Both the position numbers and the translations under genes were made by a program. The notes under the pieces were generated by a model. It did not search any database. It had not been told where the DNA came from and saw only the letters and a list, made by a program, of their open reading frames with translations. Source: Limnoperna fortunei (lineage: Eukaryota; Mollusca; Bivalvia; Mytilida; Modiolidae). Taken from it: a stretch of DNA of 64,000 bases. Shown here in pieces: positions 55,001-63,930 of the stretch. The DNA lies in contig OX104120.1 in NCBI GenBank assembly GCA_944474755.1, positions 35,940,067 to 36,004,066 of the forward strand, in the 5' to 3' direction. Every line of letters begins with the position of its first letter. Position 1 is the first letter of the stretch.

Positions 55001-57827
55001 TGTGCAACAAGATACCTCCTCTCCCTTTTTTAATTACATTTGGTTTAAAAAAATTCAAATATATTGAAAAATGAAACAGCTGGTGAATAGAAATGCTTCC
55101 AAATATAGATACCATGCAATAGAAGAAAGTGTGCCCACTGTCACCCATGTTTGTTAATTGGCACATTTTTTAAGAAGTTGAATATCTAAAAAAAAAATGG
55201 AAAGGTGATTCACATCACTGATTCCTGTTTCTACATAATGAACTGATTAGGTGCAATTTTATAAAGAATTTAGTTTGCTTGCAGGTTATTTAAATGCCAT
55301 TTTCAGCCATTTTTCAGCTATATAATGGTATCCCAGTTTTTATGAGAAAGTTGAAGTACCAGGAGAAAACCCCTGAGCTTCGGGGGGAAATTTTATTTTT
55401 AAGTATGAAGACATGTATAATACCGATGCTCCTTCGTGTCAACCATGCATGCTACTGACGTACCTTGCAGGTGTTCTTACTGGAGTTGGTGCATGTACTT
55501 GTATATCTGGTGGACCCATCACGGAAGTGTCACTTCCTGGTTCATGTCCTGGTGTCTGAGGTTTCCCAGTAGGTACAGGTGACTGAGGTCCAGATCTAGT
55601 TGGTGTGTTTTGACCTAAATTTTGTGGTCTCGGTGAGTTTGGTTTTGAGGATGGCCTTGAGGTAGGTGATGCTGGCTTGGATTGAGGCTGTGGACTTCCA
55701 TGTTCTGTAGGGGCCTGTGTTACAATGTATATGCTTATGTTAAAACATAAAACTATAACACCACTAAATTTCTATCTTACGAAATCATACAATTAGGTTA
55801 AATCAATAAAGAAAATTTCCCACTTGGCACATATTGAAAAACACCCCTTTTTTCTAAGTTCACTCAAGCATGAAATAATTGGCACAGTGATACAGATTTT
55901 TACCAGTAAAGAGAACTCATCATGTTGTAACTGTGTATCAAGTTTCATGAAGATGTGAAGTCATAGTCTAAAAAAAAATTCAACGCAAAGGTAAACCTGA
56001 GGTCAGACGGACAAACACAGGAACAGACCAAAAAGCTAATGTCCCGAGCTTTTATTGGCAGGACATAAAAATGTTGTAGGGTTTAATGCCACTATGAAAT
56101 TTCTCAGCCAAATCATATCATCCAGTGTTCAATCCCAGACCTTTGGCTAAAAAACTGGAAATCTTTGTCGAATAAGGCTAGCAGTAAGACTTGAACCTGT
56201 TATCCCAGTGTTAGCAGGGACATGATAAGTAGTAGATGCCTACCTTAAACTCGAATTAAAATTTATACATTTATATATATTGTTTTTATGGTATCTAGTC
56301 CTAATATAAGTGGGAAATGACAATGATTTGATTTTAATGTCCTTCAAAACGTACTTCCTGTACAAGAGAGGTTGCAGCATTTCTCTGTCTCTCCAACTCT
56401 TCTTCCTGATCTTCAAACTTCCGCAGATCAAATTCAATCTCATTGGCTAACTGTCTGTCAGCTGACAATATCTCTGGAATTAAAATTAACTGGCAATGAT
56501 GGTTTTTTGTCAATATACAGCATGCACAAATTCAACCGAGAAATGAAATAACATCGTGATGTTTTCATAAAGAAATTCAAGTTCTGAAAAGTAGCGGGTT
56601 CGAGTCTCACTGCAGGCAGGGTGTACCTCCAATTAGGATTGGAGTCAAGTACACCCTGCCTGCAGTGAGACTCGAACCCGCAATCTCAGTGTTGACAGAC
56701 CACATGATAAATAGGAGACAAACTACCTTAACAATTCATCCACCGAGGCCCCTGAATAACAAATGTAAAAACCCCAACTTGTAAAGGCAATAATTAATCT
56801 ATTGATAACTATTTCAATACTCTATCACCAATTGATAAATATGAACATGTTTTTTGTTTACATACAGAATCAATTTAAAGCTAGTTCCTTGATATAAGTG
56901 GATCCTTTTTATTGTGCATTCTAATTTTTGTGGATTTTGAAGCAACAAACAAAATACAATTTTCACTAATCACAAAGTACAATATTCTTGTTGCTCAGCA
57001 AATGATGAAACATGAAATTATGTATCTTTGAAATAACAACTCTTCCCAAACCACAAAATGTTATCCACTGATTTGAATAAATCCATAGATCCTGTACTAT
57101 GAGTTTATCAGTACCTTGCACTTCATTCTTGTAATCTTTCATTAACTCCCTTAGATACATCATAAGGTCTTTTAAAACTGTAGATCTATGTTGTTCTAAC
57201 TGAAAAAGAAATACCTGTCTAATTTAATTTGATAATATAGACTAAAGGATTAATGTCTAAGATAGTTGACTGGGGTCTATTTAGAACATTTATAGATATC
57301 TTTGGCAAAATAATATCCAGATTAAAATTCCATGTTGGCTTTTATAAAATGTTAATATTGGTATAGTTTAAATAAATAATAAATGTGTCATCTAAATTAC
57401 TAATTGTTCCTTTGTTTACAGCGAGTTATACAAAATCTATTTAAATTTGGCTGGCAATTTCTGTATAAATGTCACCAAAAGCTATGCCAACACACAAAAA
57501 ATATATTAAAAATGAAAATCGAAATAGAACAAAATAATTTCTTCATAGTAAAGTCAAACTCTCTACATGTAAAAATCGCAATGTTTATCTGGCCATTTTT
57601 ATTTTAGATAGGATATCTGGCTTGTATGAAAAAAATATGTATTAATTGTCTAAACAGTTCATAAATGATGGACAACAGTATCTTCATGTAACAGATTAAT
57701 TTAAACATCCTCATGTTCCGATCTCTTCAACTAAAATCAGTGTTTTAAAAATAACTTTTGAACTCACCATGTGTTTCAAAGAAACAACAGTAGGTACAAT
57801 ATTTTCTATCACATTTTTCTTAACAAC
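40065..57827 (-). CDS. NCAPD3: Condensin-2 complex subunit D3, C-terminal eleven exons (partial)
   Basis: CAP-D3 is the HEAT-repeat subunit of condensin II, which acts in the nucleus in chromosome compaction. Coding exons in order are 57827-57768, 57199-57115, 56473-56355, 55714-55464, 53218-52963, 50681-50606, 49817-49800, 46308-46195, 44872-44794, 43498-43462 and 40211-40065. All phases join, giving 413 residues and a TGA. The first exons encode the end of the helical part (VSLKHM, then LKDLMMYLRELMKDYKNEVQ and SADRQLANEIEFDLRKFEDQ), matching vertebrate CAP-D3. A Ser/Pro-rich tail with many SP/TP sites follows. Then come the conserved blocks ESLSTLAILNSARKAFEK (human STIAILNSVKKA) and DKPLPKPRKWNVKSP (human DKPPPQPQQWNVRSP), and a basic end RRSTRKSKS. 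The family has about 1500 residues, so the N-terminal two thirds lies past the right edge. The gene is tail-to-tail with DNAJC5. Confidence 0.92.
40250..40475. repeat. Dispersed element of the 9063 family, single-unit copy
   Basis: GATATCAGTGAGATGGTATC, GAGGTCAAAGGTCAACAATG, GCCTTGATATTAACTA, CTCAAAAGATAAAAAAAGTT, GGACGGACAGACAGGCTGAT and CACTATAGGACGTCCGCCAC match both ends of 9063-9590 with only one core unit between. It lies 38 bp from the acceptor of the last NCAPD3 exon. Confidence 0.72.
40588..40812 (+). mobile_element. Unclassified dispersed repeat, copy 3 (internally deleted)
   Basis: TTTTTTGCTTGCATTTAATT and TTACATACAATGCCTCCATT at the left and AAGCAGTTTTTATTTGTCGC at the right match 11275-11835. 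The central 300 bp is missing. Confidence 0.6.
41029..42430. mobile_element. hAT-like element, ~1.4 kb, 5-bp target duplication
   Basis: The left end CAAGGCTTGCTCTGGG matches the inverse of the right end, CCCAGAGCACCCCTG. TATTG flanks both sides (41024-41028 and 42431-42435). Subterminal TTGGTGCC and TTGGCAAAT-like words occur on both arms. No long transposase frame is seen, so it is non-autonomous or decayed. It lies in the last NCAPD3 intron. Confidence 0.65.
42614..42861. mobile_element. PIF/Harbinger-like MITE with TAA target duplication
   Basis: Long terminal inverted repeats (about 43 bp): GGGGTCGTCCATAATTGTCA and on to ACCATTTTCACAAGTGTGC, against the inverse of the right end. TAA flanks both sides (42611-42613 and 42862-42864). 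The 248-bp length and 3-bp duplication fit Harbinger MITEs. Same NCAPD3 intron as the hAT-like element. Confidence 0.8.
43565..43875 (+). mobile_element. Unclassified dispersed repeat, copy 4
   Basis: Collinear with 7565-8115 (reversed) and 11275-11640. The frame FYIVSQQVLFLQGSNIVYK, then IQTNCKTFPAS and LNRQQ, is shared with those copies. Its left end is 67 bp from the NCAPD3 exon at 43462-43498. Confidence 0.6.
43972..44160 (-). mobile_element. SINE, head degraded
   Basis: Plus strand GTTTGTTTGTTTGTTTCTAT, TTTCAGCAATTTTTCAGC, TATTGGGGGAGAAAG and GAAAACTGGCAATCC define the tail and body. The tRNA head is lost. Confidence 0.7.
44474..44668 (+). mobile_element. SINE, 5'-truncated
   Basis: It begins at the B box (GGTTAGATTCTCACCGCAGG) and continues with GACAAGGATTGCCAGTTTTC, GGTACTCCGGCTTCCTCC and the CAAACAAACATAAA tail. 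It ends about 125 bp from the NCAPD3 exon 44794-44872. Confidence 0.75.
45068..45850. mobile_element. Diverged pearl-like element
   Basis: AAACCAGAGGCTCTAAAAAG, then units with CGACTTCAAAGAAGAAGCC, GGCATAAAAAACATAAAC and TTTGGTTTCAATTGGCC, ending in GCTGACGATGATGACGAC. It is an older relative of 2011-3468 and 46809-48088, lacking the terminal hairpin. Confidence 0.65.
46809..48088. mobile_element. Pearl-like element, copy 2, one core unit shorter
   Basis: Nearly identical to 2011-3468 along its whole length: same GAGGCTCTTAAGAGCC palindrome, CGCTCACCTGA start, core units, GAC array (48003-48036) and TGGGTCAGGTGAGCT end. CCCATAGGGT-type words occur six times against seven in copy 1, accounting for most of the ~180-bp length difference. 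It lies in an NCAPD3 intron in the same plus-strand orientation. Confidence 0.78.
48543..49490 (-). mobile_element. MITE with AGGTATCC ends, copy 3, interrupted
   Basis: The right part (49264-49490) is the reverse complement of the left two thirds of 785-1056, through ACCGAGGTCTGCTCCATT to GTGGTCTGGATACC. The left part (48543-48600) ends in AATTATTTTTAAACCAAG. Between them lies the element 48614-49263, so this copy was split by an insertion. Confidence 0.65.
48614..49263. mobile_element. Element with GTCTCGCCTGC ends and ~120-bp tandem core, nested in a MITE
   Basis: GTCTCGCCTGC at 48614 is the exact inverse of GCAGGCGAGAC at 49253. The right end is also a hairpin, GTCTCGCCTCCAGC facing GCAGGCGAGAC (49229-49263). 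The core has three units with CAAATATTGTCATCCTAC, GTAGTCGCTGGACCGTGAAA and TTGAGGTCAAGGTCAGGTG. The true borders may extend about 20 bp left, since host MITE homology stops at about 48600. Confidence 0.72.
49800..49817 (-). CDS. NCAPD3: Candidate 18-nt NCAPD3 microexon
   Basis: On the minus strand TTTTTGTTTTACAG is followed by CTTTCTATGTGGATGAGG and then GTAAATTCC. It enters and leaves in phase 1, as its neighbours require, and adds AFYVDE between ISTPS and GVLNN. Skipping it also keeps the frame, so it could be constitutive, alternative or a false positive. Confidence 0.55.
50341..50505. repeat. Four tandem ~40-48-bp units
   Basis: CAGACAGCCAGTGACTTGCC, AGCTTAAACTGGTCTG and small variants repeat four times. 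It lies about 100 bp from the NCAPD3 exon at 50606-50681. Confidence 0.8.
51372..52525. repeat. 43/47-bp minisatellite (about 26 copies) in an NCAPD3 intron
   Basis: The unit is AGCTAAAACTGGCTGTTAAA, then CCAATGAAACATTGCCATCA and CAT. A second 47-bp form replaces GGCTGTT with GGACACGTGTT. The long form occurs singly inside the array (for example near 51604 and 51865) and clusters at the right end, where four long units follow each other. Point variants (GCC/GTC, TAGCT/TTGCT/TACCT) are shuffled along it. Confidence 0.93.
52530..52630 (-). mobile_element. SINE 3' half fragment abutting the minisatellite
   Basis: TTGTTTGAATGGTGTTTAAC, TTTTTCAGCTATATCTAGGC and GGAAGCCGGAGTACTTGGAG. The head is absent. 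It begins at the right end of the 43/47-bp array. Confidence 0.72.
53922..54785. mobile_element. Tc1/mariner-like (possibly pogo-type) non-autonomous element
   Basis: CAGTCAAACCTGTCTTAAGC at the left (after TA) faces GCTAAGACAGGTTTGACT at the right. Subterminal repeats GAAGTCGTTATAT.GAGG and GGTCGCATAA occur near the right end, echoed at the left. No transposase frame. The TA duplication at the right is imperfect. Confidence 0.6.
55270..55395 (-). mobile_element. Degenerate SINE fragment
   Basis: AAATGCCATTTTCAGCC, TTTTTCAGCTATATAATGG and GAGAAAACCCCTGAGCTTCG are diverged SINE body words in minus orientation. It lies 69 bp from the NCAPD3 exon 55464-55714. Confidence 0.6.
56070..56255 (-). 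mobile_element. Degenerate SINE copy
   Basis: GTAGGGTTTAATGCCACT, CCAGACCTTTGGCTAAAAAA, AGACTTGAACCTGTTATCCC (B-box region) and GATGCCTACCTTAAAC keep the SINE order. The A-box end is lost. Confidence 0.6.
56596..56755. repeat. SINE heads in inverted orientation forming a perfect hairpin
   Basis: A plus-oriented SINE piece starting GCGGGTTCGAGTCTCACTGC faces a minus-oriented head. The 33-bp arms GCGGGTTCGAGT..GGTGTAC and GTACACC..ACTCGAACCCGC are exact inverse copies, and the spacer CTCCAATTAGGATTGGAG can pair too. The minus piece continues to TCCACCGAGGCCCC at 56752. Both arms contain the pol III B box GGTTCGAGTCT. Confidence 0.85.
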
Positions 57828-57899
57828 CTGTAAACAAAAACCCAAAGATTGCTGAAACAATTATTATTACAACACAATCAAGTTTAATTTATTATAAAC

Positions 57900-58818
57900 C
57901 AGGGCTCTGGAAGTTTTCCCTGCCCACTTCGGTCATTTTTCCCCCTAAGAAATTACCAAATTCCATGGTAGTGAATATTGGTCTCGGGGTCGTTTCCTAC
58001 CGAAACTTTTTTGCATGTCAGGTTGATTCGCCACGATAATGTGAATAAGCAGGTTGTACCATGGAATTTGGGATGGCTCCTACGATGTATGCGTCATGTG
58101 AAAAAGAAAATATATGTAGCCATACATTCTCCGGCCTAAAAGTCTTTATTGTAAAATGACGTTGTACATCAAAATAATGGGAAACAGCGTTATTTTGATG
58201 AATATTTCGGCGAGTTTTTCATTAACTGGAAATAGGAAGTTGTCACCTTATTGCCACAAGTTCGGACCCGAATTGAATTTATGTGTTATTCTGCGATCGA
58301 TGCTCTTTACAAGCTTTTATTAAATGAAATAATCATTTTTGTTCCCAGTATTTTCAATGAATTTTTATTCAAATTGGTTTTCTCTTGATTTATGTAACGT
58401 TTAGTCACATGGGCGCTTGGGTAGTGTACAATTTTGACCGCACATGTTTTTCATTAAAGTTGCACATGTACTGTAAAGTTGTCTTATTTTCTTAGCAATG
58501 TGATACAGAAACAATCTATTGTAGTCAATCTCTGTTGCTTCAAAATGTTGCAATAGTATGTTTACGAGATGGATGAAACAGATCTGTCACCTGTTGACCT
58601 TATTACGTAATCACCGGTCGGTGGTCAATAAACACATGTCAGCGACAGGAAATAGCATTAAGGTTGATTTTTAATACAAATTTTTCTGCATAGCACAAAT
58701 TGAAGGGATTAAATCCAACAAATCATTATTACATGTAAAATATTACTTTTTAGATGTCCGATTTGAGCAAAACTTAGTCGGTCATTTTAGTATAAATACA
58801 ACCATTTCCAGACCCATG
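57900..58818. mobile_element. hAT element, non-autonomous, with exact 8-bp target duplication
   Basis: CAGGGCTCTGGAA at the left faces TTCCAGACCCATG at the right. TTATAAAC lies immediately outside both ends (57892-57899 and 58819-58826). CAGGG ends plus an 8-bp duplication are the hAT signature. The 919 bp contain no transposase frame. It starts 73 bp from the NCAPD3 exon 57768-57827. Confidence 0.82.
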
Positions 58819-58826
58819 TTATAAAC

Positions 58827-59599
58827 GTAACTTCATGCTTGTTTTAAGAACTAAAAATCATCAAAGAAAACTATAGAGCATGGAAGGAAAAAAACATGTA
58901 GTCTTATTGTCAACAGATTTAATGTAAATGTTTGATGGCATCTTACTGGTCATTAAACGTGTATGGGATGTTCAATTCAAACATACATCTATATGGTTCC
59001 AGAAAGACATTTTAATATTAGAGTAACAACACAGTTTAACTTTTCTTTTTCATCAATTTAAGATGGTGTAAGTAACATGCAAGTGTTTTGAAAGTGCCTT
59101 CCCTAAATTCCATAAATATTTCAGTGAAACAGCCCATTTAAAATAAAAGAACAGTGTTGTAATGTCCCATAGAAGGACCAATTCCCCAATTAAATACCAA
59201 TTAAAGTATTTGATTTTTATTTCCTTAAATCTGACAACCAATAAATGTGTTAGAGTGATTACATGACAATTTTCCACATAATTTAAAATTCTAAGGGGAA
59301 TAATTTTGACAAAAATGCTTAATCTATGCAGATTTTCAAACACTTTAAATTTTATATCAATAAATAGCTTACCACTATAAATTCTGAGATACTCCCCTAG
59401 CGACCTTGACACAGTAGGAAGATAAACAATAATTCTTGAGATATCCCCTTAAACCGGATATCCTATCTCTAATACCCAATTTACCTCATTCCATTTCCTG
59501 CTGCGACAACTTGGCACGTTTTTTTTTTTATAGCTTAGCTAGTTATATTGGAAGGAAAGTTTATTTGTTGATTTATAGCAATATTTCTTGATTATTTGA
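58827..59599. other. Intron sequence, no exon recognised
   Basis: AT-rich. A 119-codon minus frame at 59053-59412 has no CAP-D3 resemblance and no splice context I trust. The left end of the DIRS-type element is not resolved and may begin in the last part of this stretch. Confidence 0.5.
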
Positions 59600-59667
59600 A
59601 TTATTTGTATTGTTTTTGTATATTATGGTCAGGTAAGATTTGTATTATTATGATTTTACCAACATAT

Positions 59668-61370
59668 ATATAAATGAAACTGAAGGTCGGAGTACTTTTA
59701 ACGAGTGTCATTACAGGTACAGACTGCTTTTGGGATGGGTCTTGCCCCAATCCCCATGTGGGTATTCCAACACCCGTCTCCTCTTCTAGTCTTGTAACAT
59801 CAGTTACAAGTTTGAGGAGCGGGGGTCTTAGTCAGGACCCAGCTCCTGGTGGACCAAGATCTGTCGGGATACCCACACTGTCTACTGTTACGCGCAGGTT
59901 CTGCATTTCTCCGCCTCAGGTTCAGCCATGCATTTGAGCTCTGCACCGCCAGTCTGCACTAGTGGTTTTAGTGTACCTAGTACACTCTACACGCAGTATC
60001 AGGCTTTTCCTAGGCCTCATTGGGTTCTTCCTCACCTATCCTTTCAGGGACAGGGTATATATCCCTATCTTTACTGGCCTCAGCCAGCCTTTGGTGGGCA
60101 GGATTCCTTTAGAGCCCCAAATTCTTCAGCTATGTCTCAGAACTCTGAGCTATTTCCTTGGTTTCTGGGTTTAAGGAGGCCTTGGCTGATTTTTTAATCT
60201 ATGATGGAGGAATTGGGTGCAATTTCTAGTTTAGTTTCAGTGGGCAATGGGGTCTCCTTCTCTTCTCCTCTAAAGGTTTAAGAGTCTGACATCATTTCCA
60301 TGGCCCCAGGTAGACAGGAAGCTGACTTCCTTGGGGAAAATGTGGAAAATGAAGAGACTCCTGTTGCCCACATCCCAGTTAGAGCAGTTTCTTCATTTAG
60401 GTCTTACCTGTCTTTACAGGTTTTGTTCCCCTAGGGAATCGGAGGTAGAGGACTCTGTTGTGTCTTCTAAAGACCAACTCAGAGCAAGGGTGTATTCTCT
60501 TCAAAGAGATGTTGCCCATGTTCATTGTCCATCTCTTCCAAGACCTAAGAAAACTGTGTCTATTTTTTGAGACCTCATGTGGATTAGTCCAGGAAGAACT
60601 TGCCACTTACAAGTCTTTTCCAGAATCTAATCACACTACTGCAGCTATTCAACTTGTTAACGACTGTCTCGATAACAAATTGTTTGATAAGACTGCTCAG
60701 GGGTCTTCTTTTGCAGGCTTTGGTGCTACTTCTTTTCCAGGTAGATTCAGGAGCAAGGACTATGAAGTTCATGACTCCTCTATCAGGAAGACAGCCCCGG
60801 TCTGTGACAAGTCCTTGGCACAGTTACTATGGGCTAATCTGTAGATGGTCTTAGATTTTCCCAGTTTCTTTGGGTAAAATTAGAAAATCTACTTAGTAGC
60901 ATCTCTCTTGTTCTGAGTTCTGCTGAATTTTTATTATCAGCAGTAGGTGCTTTACTTCAAGACAGATATGTTGGAAGTCAAAACGCTCCTTTTACAGGTT
61001 GACCAGGCCCTTGGTTCTTCTCAGTTCCTTTTCATGGGCACTCTCGAAAATTTCACCCTTTCTAAAGGCGGGAAATTCTAGAGAAATCTTCTGTAAGTGA
61101 AAGTCTTCATGATTTTTTACTTAGGTCACCTCTCTCGGACAAGTTCTTTTGGTTTACCTTTACAGAGGGTGCAGGAGATGGCCAAGACCCCACACCACTC
61201 AAAGTCAAGGTTCAATTGACTATGGTAAGAGGTCTGCTACTGTCTCCTTGTTTAACCAGTCAGCTTCTGATTATAGAAGAAATGTGACCTATGTCACTAT
61301 TTCATCTGGTCCTAAAAAACCTTCTAAAGGTTTTAAAGGAAACAGGAAGACTGGCCCTCGTAAATAGGTT
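59668..61370 (+). pseudogene. DIRS-type element: Gag-like region
   Basis: Fragments in different frames include FWDGSCPNPHVGIPTPVSSS, LSQDPAPGGPRS, APGRQEADFLGENVENEETP, LFQNLITLLQLFNLLTTVSI and a basic end GFKGNRKTGPRK. No zinc knuckle was recognised. The assignment rests mainly on position before the RT. Confidence 0.5.
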
Positions 61371-61699
61371 GTTGCCCCCTCGTTTTTACTGACTTCTCCC
61401 GAAGGAGAGGAACAGTTTTTCTTGTTCCCCTTCCTTCAATACCAGTGGGAGAAAGTTTTACCCTTTTCTACATCAGTGGGAATAGATCACCACAGATGTT
61501 TGGGCACTGTCAGTAATTCGGGGGTATTGGTTCTAGTGTTTCTGGAACTTCTTTCTTTGTCAGCAAGTCAGATTCCTATGTTTCGGACTTAAGACAAGGA
61601 GAAATTCCTTCTTCTGTTAGAAGAAGTTCAGACTCTATTACTGTAAGGAGTAATAGAAGAACTTCCTTCTTATCAGTTGACTCCAGGTTTTTTATTCTC

Positions 61700-62205
61700 G
61701 TCTTTTCTTGGTTCCCAAGAAAACGGGGGGGATGAGGCCTGTTATAGACCTGTCTATTCTGAATACTTACCTTTCTGTTCCCCATTTCTAAATGGAGATC
61801 AACAGATCCATCAGGTTATGCATTCTTCCAGGTATGTGGAATACCAGACTCGCGAATGTGTACTTCCACATTCCAATAGCTTTTGCCTATAGGAAATACC
61901 TACGTTTCGTTTGGAACATCAAGGTTTTCCAATTTCTGGCCCTCCCTTTTGGGCCTAGCAATAGCTTCTCGGGTTTTCACCAGAGTATTCAGACAGTTGT
62001 AGCTCTTCTACATAGCCTGTCTTTTCAGATTCACTCTTATCTGGATGATTTTATGCTGAAAGAATTCAGCCCAGAATTTCTTTCTCAGTACACTCACCTC
62101 TTGTCACATCTACTGGATATGGATTTTCTCATATCTTGGAAGAAGTCACTCAGAGTTTTCTGTTCTTGGGGGAACTTTACAGGACAGACCTCGGACTGAT
62201 TTTTT
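61700..62205 (+). pseudogene. DIRS-type element: reverse transcriptase
   Basis: FLVPKKTGGMRPVIDLSILN and TYLSVPHF, then a stop where the family usually has Lys, MEINRSIRLCI, YFHIPIAFAYRKYLRF, FLALPFGPS, and HSYLDDFML with the catalytic YLDD at 62038-62049. The PVIDL, ALPFG and YLDD order is that of RTs. The stop and later frame changes show decay. Confidence 0.8.
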
Positions 62206-62507
62206 CCTCCAGAGGAAAAGTTTTGTCTCTGTGTCAGAGAATTCAGATGACCACAACTGTTTGTCAGTTACTGTTCGACAGTTCTCCCAACTTCTGGGAT
62301 TTCTGAATTCTCTGGCCGATGTGGTCCCCTTGGAAAATCTTCACATTTGGCCTCTCCTTTCTCCAAGAACACTGGGAAGCAACCTCGGAAGATTGGGAAG
62401 CAGCAGTCCCTATTCTTCCAGTGGTATTTTCTCACCCAGATTGGTAGATTCACAGGTATTATGTTTTAAAGGGAGTTGAATTGGCTCAACCAATATCCTC
62501 CTTAACC

Positions 62508-62648
62508 CTGTACACAGATGCTTCTCTCCTAGGTTGGGAAGCCTTTCTAGAAGGGAGGTAAATTCCAGGAGTGTGGTCACTTGCTCACCAGCAGGAACAC
62601 ATAAATCTCCTAGAGATGAGAGCAGTTCTGTTAGCACTTCAGTCTTAC

Positions 62649-62692
<44 letters not shown>

Positions 62693-62820
62693 TCTCAAAG
62701 ACATTAGTACTAGCAATACTTCAGTAGTGGCCTACCTGAGAAATCAGGGAGGAACTCACTACCATGCTCTTTTTCTTCTATGCAAGGAAATTTTACTTCC
62801 TTGTCTTCACTAGAACATAG
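62508..62820 (+). pseudogene. DIRS-type element: RNase H, interrupted by poly-T
   Basis: LYTDASLLGWEAFLEGR, a TAA stop (62559-62561), then IPGVWSLAHQQEHINLLEMR and AVLLALQSYK carry the Asp and Glu motifs of RNase H. A run of 38 T (62653-62690) follows, and the domain resumes with SNTSVVAYLRNQGGTH. Confidence 0.72.
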
Positions 62821-62879
62821 TACTGATAGTCAGGTATAGTCCAGGGACATTCAATGTCCTAACGGATTTCCTGACTAGG

Positions 62880-63175
62880 TCTATTTCTCAGGTGAACACG
62901 GAGTGGGAATTACTCAAAGTACTCCTCAACTCCATTGTTCTCTATTGGGACCGTCCTCTTCTGGACCTTTTTGCTACCAGTCTAAATCTCAAGCTGGAAA
63001 CTTGTTTCTCCAGTACTAGATCCCATGGCATTTGCAGTGGACTTATGTCCCTGTCTTGGTCAGGAATGTTCACCTATGCATTCCCTCCATTCAGATTTCT
63101 TCACCAGGTCCTAGCAAGATCAGAGTCGAGGACTGCAAGATCATTCTTTTTGCGCCAGCTTGGCCAAAACTAGCT
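62880..63175 (+). pseudogene. DIRS-type element: conserved segment between RNase H and recombinase
   Basis: VNTEWELL, RPLLDLFATSLNLKLETCFS, SLSWSGMFTYAFPPFRFL and VLARSESRTARSFFLRQLG match the conserved VNTEW..VDLFATRxN..YAFPP block that follows RNase H in DIRS-like polyproteins. One frame shift lies near the end. Confidence 0.68.
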
Positions 63176-63329
63176 GCATCTGTCTTGTGCCAGACCGCTT
63201 TGTCTTCCTCTGAGAAGAGATCTACTATCTCAATTCAGAGGAAAAGTGGTACATCCCAACCCTGAGTCTCTGCATAGTTATGCTGGTTACTATCAGGGAT
63301 GGTCTCAGACAAAAAGGCTTTTCTGATGG

Positions 63330-63930
63330 AGCAGCCTCACACATCTCTAGATCAGTTAGAGAGTCCACAGGCATCATTTATGATGCCAAGTGGTCTATCT
63401 TCTGTGATTGGTGTAGTGGACAGGAATTGATCATGTCCATGTCACTGTTCAGCAATTAGCAGACTTCCTAGTTTTCCTCTTTGTGGTTGAAAATTGGTAC
63501 CTTCGTCTAACAAAGGTTACAGGTCTGCTATATTTAAGAGTTTTTCTCTTCTTAGTGGCTCAGATTTTGGTAATAACGAATATATTTTTTTATTAGTAGG
63601 AACTTTAGTTTAGATAGACCTAAACAAGTAAGTTAGTTCCTCAGTGGGATTTAGGATTGGTCCTAACTGCCTTAAATTCCACTCCTTTTGAGCCAGCAGA
63701 GTAAGTGGACCTACGTTTGCCTATAAATGTTGCTTTTTGCTTGCTTTAGCTTCCGGTAGAAGAAGAGAGATTCATGCTTTGTCTGTCTCAGATTCTTGTC
63801 TTCGTTTTGCTAGAAATATGTCTTCTGTTATTTTTCAAACAGATGCTTCTTTCTTGGGTAAGAATCTGATTCCAGATAGAGGGGCAGGACCCATCTGTTT
63901 TCCAGCCGGATGCTGCTTCTTCTAAGTTTC
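63330..63930 (+). pseudogene. DIRS-type element: tyrosine recombinase, N-terminal part
   Basis: YDAKWSIFCDWCSG and, after a frameshift, HVTVQQLADFLVFLFVVEN resemble the core-binding domain. FLLALASGRRREIHALSVSD resembles the start of the catalytic domain, whose Arg in ASGRRRE would be the first catalytic residue. The HxxR and Tyr motifs would lie beyond 64000. Confidence 0.65.

Noticed and set aside
59053..59412. 119-codon minus frame as an upstream NCAPD3 exon
   Set aside because: The translated sequence lacks any CAP-D3 similarity, and no acceptor/donor pair gives the phase 0 entry needed by the exon at 57827.
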